A DNA stretch of 64,000 bases. Origin: Tremella fuciformis. Its lineage: Eukaryota > Basidiomycota > Tremellomycetes > Tremellales > Tremellaceae. The stretch lies in contig CP136491.1 of NCBI GenBank assembly GCA_032768795.1, positions 2,356,001 through 2,420,000 on the forward strand, given 5' to 3'. Below the pieces are notes generated by a model that was given only the letters and a program-made list of their open reading frames with translations, did not search any database and was not told the DNA's origin. Shown here one piece after another: positions 42,057 through 53,500 of the stretch. Every line of letters begins with the position of its first letter. Position 1 is the first letter of the stretch. A program made the position numbers and the translations under genes.

Positions 42057-44493
42057 ATGCCGCGGCATGTACTCCATCCTCTGCCGAGGGCGTTTGCGGG
42101 GCATCGAGATCCCACCAGGCGGGAGACCCTTCTTGATGAAGAGTCGGTATGGTCAAGACTGGACCGGGTGCAGGTCTTGGGGGACGACACGATGGGACAC
42201 ACCGGGTATGCCAATGCATGATAGAGCTTACAAGCTGATGGAAGGTGTGTCAACGCGCTCGCATGGTCCGACGACGGGTCCATCTTGCTGTCCGGGTCGG
42301 ACGACCAGCGGTGAGTGTCACTTGCCACCTCCCGCTGACTCCAGAATCTGCATGTGGAAAGCCGATCCATCTTCCTCGACCTCTCCTCACCCGCTGGTGC
42401 TATCCGATGTAATCGCAACCGGTCACCGGGCCAACATCTTCTCAGCAAGGTTTCTCCCAAATGCATCGACACCGACCATCGTCAGCTGTGCCGGCGACAG
42501 GGAGATCAGGGTGTTCGAGGTGGAGAAGCTGGGGCGGGCGGAGCGGTCAGTGTTCAACCGGGGCCGAGACGAGCTGTACGGCGGCAGCGGGCCCGGGTGA
42601 GTTGGTACTGTCGGACACGCTCATGACAGCACGCGGGTGCTCAAGTGTCATCGCGACCGCACCAAACGCATCGCGACGGAAAACTCGCCGCACCTCTTCC
42701 TGACCGTCTCCGAGGACGGCACGGTGCGGCAGCACGATCTGCGCCGGCCGCACCAGTGCCAAGTGGACTGCCCAGAGCCACTGTTCCACGCGCCACGAGG
42801 GGTCGACTTGTACTCGCTCAGCGTGAGCACCGTCACGCCGCACATATTTGCCGTGGCGGGACGGACGGATAGCGTGGGTGCGGTTGCCTGGCTCGGGCGA
42901 CGCTGATCCCAGGCATTCGTGTGTGACAGGCGGATGCTGGATCGGCAGCAACCGAGCTGGGGCCCGAATGTCAAGTCGGCGGGTCATGTCCATTGTGTAC
43001 GCCGTTTGGGTCTTCGGGAAGAGCAGTGGCACGAGGTCATGCCGCACAGCCAGCGGCGGCTATATGGGGACGAGCGACACATCACCTGCGTCAAAATGAG
43101 CCCGGACAAGGGAGATGAGGTCATCTGTTCCTTTGCTCGGCACTCGACGGCCTTGTTCTCCATTTTCGACTCTCCCGGTCCGTCCTCGATGCACACATCG
43201 CTGTCGCCTGTACTTGCGCCGAATTCAGATCCACCCCAATCTCCGTCAAGATTCCTCCGATCCCCAAAAACCACAGCAGCACCCCATTGGGAAAATGGGA
43301 GCCCTCTCGGCAAGCGGCGTATATCGCAACTCTCGACGGCAGATCCGGCGGGGACACAACGGGCGCGGGGCGAGAACCCCCTCCCGGATGATCCGCAGCC
43401 TGGCAGCGAGGAGCCTTCGCCGATCTCTACCAGAGCTAGAACTCCTGACTGGGCTCGCGGGATGGAGTACGAGCAATACGTGGAAGCTGTTGATGCGATG
43501 GAGGGTTCTGGATTTGGCGACAGCACACTGGGCGTGCACATCTCAGGTTGGGACACGCCGCCGGAGGGTGACGCAGGTGGGAACATTGGCGAGGTCAGAA
43601 TGGCCGACTACGGGTTTCGGCAGATGGGCGGCCGCATCGAGACGCCCAGTCCGATCCACGAGCAGCGGGAGCAAGAGTTGCTAGAAGAGTCTGACCCTGA
43701 CGGCTTGCTCGATGCGATGGAAGAGTCGGGATTGATGCAGGATATTCAATCCATGGCAGCAGACATCGAGGCCGAGGACGATGACATGTCGGAAGAAGAG
43801 TCTGACGAAGACCCCGAGGATGGATCGGATGGCGACATGTACGACGAGCTCATTGCTGCTGAGCAGGAGCGCATCGACTCCGCCCGGCACGCTGCCAAAG
43901 GCGAGTTTGATCCAGTCGACCTGCTCTATCCACGGCGATGCTTCAAGGGCGCACGGAATGTCGAGACGGTCAAAGATTGTGAGTTGACAGGGTCTGTATA
44001 GGCTGACTCTAGGCAACTTTCTCGGTGCACGCAGCGACAAGGTGTGCTCCGGTAGCGATGACGGAAACTTTTTCGTGTGGGACAAGGAGTCCGGCCGGCT
44101 CGAGGGGATCTGGGAGGGCGACGGGAGTGTGGTCAACGGTGCGTTGTCGAGCTGCGCCAGCGCTGACCCTAGTGATGGAGCAGCATCCTACCCTCCCCCT
44201 CGTAGCCGTCAGCGGTATCGACTCGACCGTCAAGGTGAGCCATACAAGCAGGCGCGGGCTGATGATAGATGTTTGCACCGGTTACACCTCGCCCGGACCC
44301 GTCTTTTGCCCGGATCCACATGCGCGACACGATCGTACAGGCCAACTTGGACCACCGGGATCGGTTCGACCACGGCTTGTCGTTTGGCAGCGGTGCCCTT
44401 CTCCAGCTGCTCGCGTCGCGAGGCCTTGTACGTATTCGCAATTCTGACGATGGAGATGAGGAGCAATCTGTCCAGGACTGTCAGACACAGTAG
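42057..44493 (+). CDS. WD40 protein of the DCAF6/DCAF8 type (CUL4-DDB1 substrate receptor)
   Basis: Eight exons (42057-42205, 42245-42310, 42345-42596, 42630-42873, 42913-43978, 44013-44138, 44173-44234, 44269-44493) give 729 residues. After MPRHVLHPLPRAF comes RVQVLGDDTMGHTGCVNALA across intron 1, typical of DCAF6. Then follow LLSGSDDQRICMWK, FSARFLPNASTPTIVSCAGD, CHRDRTKRIATENSPHLFLT, VSEDGTVRQHDLR, and DERHITCVKMSP. A long acidic insert (residues about 400-600) separates these from the last blades (CSGSDDGNFFVWDKESGRL, HPTLPLVAVSGIDSTVK). Such proteins present substrates to the CUL4-DDB1 ubiquitin ligase; the specific substrate is unknown. The exon 1 start is set by the conserved reading frame. 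Confidence 0.78.
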
Positions 44494-44610
44494 TTGTAGC
44501 AACAATGTAAACCCATGACAGCAGAACACAGTCGCGCCTTGCCCTTCTGATCACGGTACCAACGTCACCAAAGGCGAAAGACATGGCAACATTATACATG
44601 TATCACAACA

Positions 44611-46325
44611 TCATCGTATGACCGCGCCCTTCTTGCCCGTCTCACGCTCCCCTTCATCCTTCTTGCCCGTACGCATCTCCCAGATCTTCCAGAACTTGAG
44701 GTTCTCATCCCCCGCCCCGGTAGCAACAGAACACCCGTCCGGACTCAGTGCCGAGCATAGCACCCGCTCGTCGTGCGCGGGCACGTCGTAAATCTTTGCC
44801 AGCGACGGATACGACCAGAGGCAGATGTTGTTGTCCGGATACCCGTGCGTCGAGAGAAGCTCCTTGGCGTGTGGCGACCAGATGAGGGACGTCACCTGAG
44901 AAGAGGTCGGCAGAGAGGCCGTGCGCGCGCCGGTAGTGGATGACCAAAAGTGAATGGTCTGATCGGTCGAGCCTCCCCCAGTCGCCAAGAGATTGGTCTG
45001 CCACGGACACCACGCCAGAGCCTGGCGTCAGCGTCGCTCGATGGCCTGGCCCACCTTGACAGCAGCGCAGTGGTTACGCTTGGTCCACTTGGCGACACCC
45101 CTCGGCACTCCGTCACCCGTCTGAAGGACCGATTGCCCTATTCGCCCGCTGCGGGTCAGCAATGCCCCGTGCACCACTCCCGACGCACTCCCAGCAGTTG
45201 ACCACATTGTCGTTGCCTCCGCTGGCCAGCAACGCCCCGTCACCCCGCCAGCTCAGCCCGCAGACCTGCTGTCAGCCCATCTCGAGACCCCCCACCCACC
45301 TCTCCCGAGTGACCCAACAGCTCCATGACCTTGTGCCGCGCGATCCGCACGTCGTGGTGGTAGATACTCCCATCTCTGCACCCGCTCGACAGAACGTGAC
45401 CGTTCCATCCCAGCACCGGTATACGCGCCGAATGACCTCCCATCACGCGCATCTTCTTCCCCTCTTCCACGTCCCAGATCTCCACCTCGCCCACGTCATT
45501 GCCAATGGCCAAGTATGCGCCGTCGCTCGACCACGCTACTGAAGTCACTGGCGTCTGCGCGTCACTGGTCTCAGCTCGAACCTTTCATCGCACACCCACC
45601 TTCCCTCGCCCAGGGCGTTGACGCCGCCCGATTCGGCGTCCCACACGTAGGCAATGTCGCCGAGTGCAATCGCCACACGGTTCGCGCAGCTCCAGTCTAT
45701 CAAGTTGAGGTAATAGTCATTGACAAAACCCGGCGCATCGAGCACCCTTTCCGGCACATAAGGCGGGACCCGCTTCTTTGCGCCGCTCGCCGCAGACCCG
45801 CTTGTCGTGCTGCCCCTGCTGGACGCTGCGGAAGCGTGCACCAAATACGCTCTCTGCGCATCGAGGTGAGAGGTTGCGTGCGACGCCGGTGGCGGTGCGG
45901 ATCGGAATGACAAGATACGTCTATTGGATGTGGGGATGCCGAGCGATGCGGACAAGTCTGCAGACGAGTGATCGACCGAGGTAGACGTGTCCGGCGTGTC
46001 CAACGCTAGTGTCGGCAGCGTCGTCGACGAGTGAGTCGAGTGGTGTAGTGACGCTGGGCGCGACGGGACGAATCGGTCCATCTCCCGACCCTTGTTGATC
46101 TGAGGTCCATCTTCCTTCCTCGGCGCAGCCGTGTACTCTTTCGACCCTCCCCTCGAGGCAATGTCCATCCGCCCCATCCCCTCCCTCAACGCCACCATGG
46201 GATCATTCTTCACCGGCGAAGGCGGGACCTTGGTGATGAACGGATTCGACCTGGCTTCAGCGAGTATTTAGAGGATAGACTCACGCATCCGCGATAATGT
46301 TGCTCGAGCCGGTCTCTGCAAGCAT
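44611..46325 (-). CDS. CDC20: APC/C activator Cdc20
   Basis: Exons 46325-46285, 46250-45600, 45564-45300, 45265-45189, 45148-45055 and 45021-44611 give 512 residues. The C-box appears as DRFVPSR near residue 65. The propeller begins with [20 protein letters not shown] and includes [76 protein letters not shown] and [15 protein letters not shown]. The protein ends in Ile-Arg, the APC/C-binding IR tail. The HHDVR and PERVLDAP features fit Cdc20 better than Cdh1. It targets securin and mitotic cyclins for ubiquitination. The ATG at 46325 follows what looks like a 5' leader intron. Element E copy 3 starts 92 bp upstream. Confidence 0.9.
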
Positions 46326-46417
46326 CTGCACTGCTCTCAATGCGACAGGACGTATAGAGCAGCGAGTTGAGAAAGAAAACACTCACGCTCAAGCCATCCC
46401 AGGTTTGCTTTACGTAA

Positions 46418-47100
46418 TCAGCGTAGCTCTTACGGGGCGAATTTCTGCGGGTGTCCCTGGAACGAAAACGGTAAATGGGGGAATTAAATAAGAAAATTCC
46501 GGCCATTCTGATTTCATCAGCACAATCCTAATATGCATTGTGTCCTTGCCAAATTGCCTTTCATCAGAGAATAAAGATCTATGCATGAGGCTGATGCATG
46601 GAATGATCTCTGTAGCAGAACCAATCGCCTACATAGCTACTGCCATACCCTGCCCTATCATTGCACCAAAATGGTTACAATAGCGCAAGTCTGACAAGAC
46701 TGCAATAGGCTTGCCAGGTGGCAGCTGTGACATAGCCCCTGTGACCAGCTTGGCATGCCTATGATCATCTGATCAGCCTAGCATGCCCAACAAGCACTTG
46801 CGCATCTCTTGATGAAGTGCTTTAGCTTGCAACTAATCAATGTTCTACAGTACATCCGGCTTTGCCGGATGCTTGACCCGTAAGGGCTGCGATGGCTGCG
46901 CCGCTAGGCGCAAGGGGGGGTCTTGGGGGGGTGTCCCACCCCCCCATGTCTAACGGAACCAAAGAACAAGGAATTGCATTAGGTTTTCCAAATTGCCTGA
47001 GAACCAATAACTTGAATACCTGATTAGAAATTCAGAGCTAAAAAAGAATTGAAATAACGAGCTACGCCCTATCGCGCACTTTCCTGCACGATCTACCTAG
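46418..47100 (+). mobile_element. Element E copy 3 (683 bp)
   Basis: Ends TCAGCGTAGCTC and GATCTACCTAG; looks identical to copy 2 at 30403-31085 in inverse orientation. Three hairpins follow each other at 46853-46871 (8-bp stem, TTT loop), 46897-46912 (6-bp stem, GCTA loop) and 46924-46946 (10-bp stem of T, seven G, TG with its complement). There is no coding frame. The flanks are A on the left and T on the right, as expected for a Helitron, but the other copies do not share the A. It lies between divergent CDC20 and the PPR-like gene, with its right end 69 bp before the latter's start codon. Confidence 0.85.
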
Positions 47101-47169
47101 TTGACCATCCCACCGCTGAAATCAGTCTTCAGTCCACTTGGACGTCGACTATTGTTCTCCTGTGCCGGG

Positions 47170-49437
47170 ATGAGGGCATGCGGGGGGCCGGGGCCGCAGA
47201 CTCTGGCGTTCAGACGAGCCTCGAGTCTGAGCAGGAGCTGCGTCACTCTGCCTATACGTAGATGGGCCCAGGTAGCGGTCCGGACTGTCACGGAAATCAC
47301 CCCTCCCAGTCCTGTCGCCCCATCTCCCACACGTCCGGCGCCCCGCACCCCTATACAGCATGCCCAGCTGGCGAAAGACCACAACAAGATGTCACGAGCG
47401 GTCTCCCGACAAGCAAACTGGCTATACTCGCACCAGCTCGACAGGCTCAGTCGCCGACCCGACAAGTATCACCGCCTGACGGAGGACGCTCTTGATGCCG
47501 CGGCGCATGACGAATACCACGGCCTCAACCATCTCATGCTGGCATTGATCAAACTCCACCGCGGTCAAGAAGTCATCGATCTGTTCAACGAGTACATCCG
47601 ACGGATGCGCGTCGTCCAGAACAAACCGCAACATCCCGTGTTCTCCTTGGACCGGGCGAAACGAGTGGCGTCTAGGCTCGACGGCGAGGGCCTCAAGCCT
47701 CTGACCTACACCTACATGGCGGCTTGCGTGATGGAACGAAAGGTGGATGCGACGCACCTCCTCGCCACACTGACCAGCAACATTCGGCTCGTCAGCGACC
47801 TGTTCGCTGATACCCGAGACCTCAAAGCGCTGCTGCTGTCCATGCCCTACGGCCAGGAGACTTACAACGAGCTGCATCAAGCGCTTTGGGATCTCAATCT
47901 CGTTAAACTCTGCTGGCATCCCATCGCCCTCAAACGATGGATCAAGGCGCTGGAAAAGCAAAATCGCAAAGACGATCTCGTCGCGCTTTACAACCGCGTC
48001 ATGGCCTTGTCAATCGGTCCGAAGCGCATCATTACTCCGGTGGCACTGCACGACAGCCCCTTGCAAGTGTTTGAAAACGTCATCCCTCTCGTCTCCGATC
48101 ACTGGACCGCATTTCTGCAAGCGTTCCGGACCAGCGTGCTGCCGGACATGGCCCTGCGGCTTGTCCTGGTCGACATGCCGGCTCGTCAGGTTGCGCTCGA
48201 TGAACGCTTCGCCTGCTACGCCATGGTCAATCTTGCTTCCCTCGGCGCCTTGGCCTCGATCGATCACGACTCGAGAAAGACCCTCTCGTTGGAATCGGAA
48301 CGCCTGTGGGACCGCGTCAGGTCAGAGTTTGGGGAGAACTCAGACCACGCGCTGTCGGCGCGCATAAAAGTGCTCGACATTCAGCAACGTCATGGCAACA
48401 TTGGTAGCATACACAGACTAGCACAAAGCAACGGCTGGAAGGACGTGGGACCCAAAGTTATTCGCGGTTTGATCGCTAGTTATGCCAATCGCGCATTGTA
48501 TGACAAGGCTCTCGAAGTTCTTTCCGTGTCCTTGAGCCAGGACGCCGATCCCGACATCTACAATACCCTCTCAGTGTTATACAAAGGCCTTCTCAACGTA
48601 CAGCCCGACTACCACACCAACTCGGACCCAAGGCTCTCGTCGCCCGAGTTCGACAGGGCGTTCTGGGCCGGGCTCGCGCTGGTCAAGGAGAAGACAACGT
48701 CACTTGGCATGATGGCTCGCCACAGCCAGTATCACAGTCCCTCGACGTTGTCTCGTATCCTTGCCTACCTGCTCTTTCGAGGCAACGACGTTCAGCAGTC
48801 AGTCAAAGCGTCTCTCGAGGCGTTTCAAGGCACTCGTGGTCCACGTGCCATTGACGGATGGAGCGAGTATCTCGACGGGCTGCTCAGAAGGAGGGCAGTG
48901 TTTCATATCTCCCCCAGAGACGGCCTTGCTGGATTGGCCATCCTCGACAGGTTAGTGGCTGAAAGAGATCGGGTTCAAGGCGTGGCACCTCGACCCATAC
49001 TGGACATGTGGACAAGCTACATCTATCACGTCGCCCTAACGCCTTATATCACGGCTTCGCTCCGAGCGGAGCTCATGCGCCAGGCCATCGCACTGTTCAA
49101 ACAGTTCGGATACGAGCATGCTCCGAACGCCTTTCCCGTCCTCATCATCAACACGTTGCTCAGCAACGAAGCAGCACCGATGGACGAAGCGTGGGAGTGG
49201 TACGAACGGATGAAAGTCGATCTCCCCCGTAGATTGGGCCCGGTCGCTTTGGCAGCCAGGTGGCTCGAGGGATTTGAGCGTCGGCCAGACTTGGCCGCGC
49301 GGTTGCGATCTGATATCGACAAAGGCCTGTTCGGTCCCTCGGCCCGCTCGCTCTCCACGCCTGCCGTAGATGAGGTGGAGATGTCGGACACAGATGATGA
49401 CGAGTTTCTCATCTCCGACCCAGACGACGACCGCTAA
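47170..49437 (+). CDS. Mitochondrial PPR-like repeat protein
   Basis: A single long exon. The frame is open from the element boundary (47101), but the first ATG is at 47170, giving 755 residues. The N-terminus is basic and hydroxylated without acids (FRRASSLSRSCVTLPIRRWA), a likely mitochondrial presequence. The body is all-helical with repeated helix-turn-helix units, such as HDEYHGLNHLMLALIKLHRG, EVIDLFNEYIRRM, LIASYANRALYDKALEVLSV and NAFPVLIINTLLSNEAAPMD. This resembles divergent fungal pentatricopeptide proteins that act on mitochondrial RNA. The tail is acidic. No closer orthologue recognised. Confidence 0.6.
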   Translation: MRACGGPGPQTLAFRRASSLSRSCVTLPIRRWAQVAVRTVTEITPPSPVAPSPTRPAPRTPIQHAQLAKDHNKMSRAVSRQANWLYSHQLDRLSRRPDKYHRLTEDALDAAAHDEYHGLNHLMLALIKLHRGQEVIDLFNEYIRRMRVVQNKPQHPVFSLDRAKRVASRLDGEGLKPLTYTYMAACVMERKVDATHLLATLTSNIRLVSDLFADTRDLKALLLSMPYGQETYNELHQALWDLNLVKLCWHPIALKRWIKALEKQNRKDDLVALYNRVMALSIGPKRIITPVALHDSPLQVFENVIPLVSDHWTAFLQAFRTSVLPDMALRLVLVDMPARQVALDERFACYAMVNLASLGALASIDHDSRKTLSLESERLWDRVRSEFGENSDHALSARIKVLDIQQRHGNIGSIHRLAQSNGWKDVGPKVIRGLIASYANRALYDKALEVLSVSLSQDADPDIYNTLSVLYKGLLNVQPDYHTNSDPRLSSPEFDRAFWAGLALVKEKTTSLGMMARHSQYHSPSTLSRILAYLLFRGNDVQQSVKASLEAFQGTRGPRAIDGWSEYLDGLLRRRAVFHISPRDGLAGLAILDRLVAERDRVQGVAPRPILDMWTSYIYHVALTPYITASLRAELMRQAIALFKQFGYEHAPNAFPVLIINTLLSNEAAPMDEAWEWYERMKVDLPRRLGPVALAARWLEGFERRPDLAARLRSDIDKGLFGPSARSLSTPAVDEVEMSDTDDDEFLISDPDDDR

Positions 49438-50499
49438 TTACCACGGCCACAAACTGCGCAGCCAACCTTTCTGCGCCTCTTGTCGTCGTTTTCGCCGGGC
49501 TTGCTCCTCTGCGGCTCGTTTCTTTCGCCGTCTTGTCTCGACGACGTATGCGAGCCACGCGGATATTCCCAGCCAGGTTCCGGCAGCTATGCTCGCCGGG
49601 ATGCATCTGCCGTCAAGTCCATCACAACCACCTTGTCGACTCACAACCAGAATGCTGGCAGCATGGTCACCCTGCTGACGTCTTGACGGCCCGTCAGGCT
49701 CGATTTGACGGAAAAGTCCAGGATCGTGCAGATCATGACCGCAACCATCGCCAAGAGGGGCAGCGTGACAGTGAGCCAGAAACTGAGTTTGGGCCCGAGG
49801 ATCGGTCTCCACAGCAGTACGGCGTTGAAGGCTGCCAAGAACAGGAAAAGGGGTGCAGCAGCCAGGTGGTAAATCAGATCGCCCTGCACAGCGCCCCATC
49901 CGGGCGGTCCATCCCCGTTATAACAACTTTGCTCAGCTCTCGTATCGGCCTCAGTCACTCGAGACTCACTCGCCCCCAACTTGACATACACCTAGACCGC
50001 CCAAGCTCCAAGTAGTCCCCTTGCCCACGTCGCTCGCGCCCTGATTGTACCCGACTTGCGCCCAAAAGAATTTTGCCCCGGGTCCACTCACGCCGGGCAA
50101 GATGGTGAACAGGCAGACGAGCAGTACAAGGAATGCCTGGAAGGCCCCGAGGTTGAACAGTCTGTGGGCGCATGTCGGGGATTCTTTCGACCTGCTTGAT
50201 CGAGAACGGCTTTGCGAGCGGGACTTGGAGGACTTGGAACGGGACTGGGACTGGGATCGGGACCGAGAGCGGGAAGCTTCTTTCGGCATACTACTCGCCG
50301 TCTTCTCGACACTGGCCGCTGCGGCGGGCCATGCGCAGTGCAGGAAAAGCGCAGTGAGAGCTGCGTCGAGGTGCTCGACGAGGGGATCGGGGTGGGATGA
50401 AAGGAGGTTTGTCGTCAAAGGATTATCCTCCCCCTCGAGATCGCCAATAGGCTTGATCTTGTGGATGGGTCGCGACGCGCTGACATGATTGACGTGCAT
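49438..50499 (-). CDS. Four-TM membrane protein with RS-rich N-terminus
   Basis: Three exons: about 50499-49974, 49929-about 49651, and about 49601-49438. The N-terminal region holds an arginine-serine tract (RSRSRSQSQSRSKSSKSRSQ). It is followed by TM1 (LGAFQAFLVLLVCLFTILPG), a loop with one cysteine pair (LGVCQVGGDCYNGDG after splicing), TM2 (LIYHLAAAPLFLFLAAFNAV), TM3 (FWLTVTLPLLAMVAVMICTI), TM4 (IAAGTWLGISAWLAYVV) and a strongly basic tail (RRRKKRAAEEQARRKRRQ). The topology resembles the fungal Sur7/PalI group of plasma-membrane proteins, but I cannot assign a member. An alternative start is the ATG at 50292 (MPKEAS), which would begin just before the RS tract. Confidence 0.6.
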
Positions 50500-50567
50500 G
50501 ATGTGCGGAATATGAGATGAGCTCGGACTGCCCGTGCTGCTATGTCTCTACTTGAGGCGTGTTCTGG

Positions 50568-53500
50568 TCAGGAGAACACTGGGTTGGCTCGGACGCCTGA
50601 GCGCGCTCCATCGATCTGATGTTTCAGCTTCTCGAAAGCACGATGCATCCGACGCACGCGATGAGCTCCTGACACTGCACGTCAGAATGATCCCTGCGCG
50701 TCTGTCACTCACCTCTTTCATCTGCCTCGCCGGGAGATCTAGTCCTTCGCCGATCCCGAACGCCCTTTTCGTCCACCACAGCGCTACTGATGTCCTCCCC
50801 GCACTGATCGTCAGATGATGTACCCTCTGGACGGCGCACTGACTCGTTCAGCTCCAGTCCCCGGTTCCACAGGGTCGCAAACAGCCATTCCTTGTGCACC
50901 AGCGGGTAGTGCTGCTATCAGCCGGCATCGCACCGCTGCGGCTCACCTCGGCCCCAAGAGGCGACTTGAGCAGCTCGACGACCCGCATCACCAGCCCCGC
51001 GGCGGCTTTGTCGTCCGATGGGTCGTCTCGGCTCAACAGCACGTGCAGACTCGCCTTGGTCCACTTGGCAAAGACCGCGACGTCGTCTGCGTGGACCGGC
51101 GCCATCGCCCGCAGCAGCGCCTGCCGGTCAGTGTCGGAGATGCAAAATCCGCCGTACTTCGAGGACCCCGTATGCGGCTGCAGATCAACCAACACCAGAA
51201 GTGCGCCCGTTGAAACATACCTCGCTGCGGACATCCTGGGTATCGACTCAACAGATCCGAGATGCTCTCCAGAGTCTCGACCTGTACGGCCGTCCCGGTC
51301 TCGCCGCACAGCCTCTAACCGAGTCAGTCCAGACGTCTTCTGCTTCGGGGCGACACACCTGCAAGAACAGCTCCAACGGCCCCCATTGCTTTGCCTCGCA
51401 GAGGAGCTCGATCTCCGCCATATTGACGGTCTGCAGGATATATTCCATGGCGTGAGCCTGCTCCTCCTCGGCAGAAACGACCCCGTCGACATGTGCGCGG
51501 CATTTTGGCAGGTACGACAATAGCTCGTCACGCAAGACGGTCTGAAATTAGTAGATCGCCGGTCCTTTCGACCTGCCTTCTCATCGCCCTCCTCCATCTC
51601 TCGGTACCGCAGCACTGCCTTCAATCTCTTTACTGACTGACTTGAACGACTTACGATGACCGCACATGCACGCAAAGCTCGAGGTCGTCAGCAGACCTGA
51701 CATTTCTGCGTCGACGCCTTGAAGACTCTGGTAGTCGACAATCAACTGCAAATCAGCACGGCAACGTCATTGCCGCCCACAATGGAAATCGTGTCGAAGA
51801 GATTGGCCACTTGGTCCCGGTCCCACTCCTGAGCTTTGAGCGAGGTGGCGTTGTAGGCTGGGCGTCAGTCCGATCCGCCCGCAACTCACACACCAGTCTT
51901 GCAGAGCCATAATAGCGACTTGAGGGATTCTTCCGACTTGACGATCCCAGCTTCGACCATGTCGTGTGCTACCATTAAACGAACTCGCTCGTACGTCTGA
52001 CGTACCGGCTGACAGATACTCATTCAAGGTCTGCAAGAGCGATGACCTTCGGTGTCAGCTCATGGACGTGCTTCTGGCTCGTGCTGACGCTTCGCTAGCT
52101 GAAATGATCTGCCCCAGAATGGTCTTGACCAGTGACCTGCTCTGAGCTTTAGGTCGCTCACCGTTCACCAAGCTGACCTGACCAGGAGAAGACCGTCAAT
52201 GCCGAGTTCTGCAAGTTGCGGCTTTTGCATCTTCAGGACAAGGGCCTCAAGGCACTTGATGTGTAGCATGGGGCTCGCCTCCGACTCGGCTAGTCTCCTG
52301 CAACAATCAGACGGTCCTGTGCGGCCCTGACTTACGAGGCGAGCACGAGCTGCCTGCCATCGAGATCGGCGCATCCAACCATGTCGTCGATGGCTTGCAG
52401 CGCAGAGTCCTCCGACGCTAAGTCGTCACCACAGCCCTTGGGCCGGCCATTTGCCTTACCATGACGAAGTGCGATCAGCAGACGAATGTAGTGCGTAGAC
52501 GCCTCGTCCAAGGCGCATCTCTTCATCAGTCTTGATGCACCCTCGACATCCTTTTCCTCGATCAGACACATTGCGCCCTTGCTGAGCATCAGCTCATGGC
52601 CCAATTTCGATCTGACACCGACCGCAGGCACTTGGAAGCATCCCGCCCACCACATTCTATCAGGGTAGGATGAGCCGCCATCTCGACTTTTCATCAAGCA
52701 GACTTTCAAGATAAATGAATGACTCACAGCATTCCGCGGCCAGACGGCCTCCCGCCCCTTGATTGAGAGTCTTTTCCCCAAGGGTCCAAAGCACCTGAAG
52801 ATGAGCGAGTGACCGCGTGAGTACTTCCCCACAGCTGACAGATTGGACGCCGACCGCGATATCACTGTCCTCGGCTTTCACTTCAGCGATTTTCGGAAAG
52901 CCTACACTCTCAACTCGATCAATGTCGTCATGTAAAGCGTCACCATCGAGGCATTTGCGGATCAACACCAAGACCGCCTGGGGATCGGCATCGAAGGACT
53001 GTCGTGACTGCATGACGAGAGCAAGCAATACCGTCATGACGAGCGGTGTAGCCGCCTCGTTTCGAATCGCTGCCTGCATGAGGGAGTGGAAGCATTCGTT
53101 TCGGACCTCAAGGCTGTTCTGTGAGCCAAACGATTGACTCAGCGCGCGAGGGCAGTTGCTCACGTCTTGGCACTCTGATTGATCTCGCAGATGAGACTGT
53201 GATTCAGGTCGGACACTGTGGGTCACTGGCGTGGCCTACGTCGCCAGACCCTCTCGTGTCCATATGGCGGTGAGTATGACTTTGTGCAGAGCTTCCGTAA
53301 GCGTAACAACCCAAACGCACAACAAGCTCGCCTGCTTTGATCGCATCCTCTGGAGCATCTTGCCCTCGGAGAATGCTCAGTTGAATCAAGCCAAGCTCGT
53401 GGAGTGCAGCCGTATCCTACGGCATGAGCTCTTTTTGCTGTTGTGACTCACGTTGAGATCGACCAGGACTGTCAAGCTGCCTAGTAACTCGTTTGCTTTA

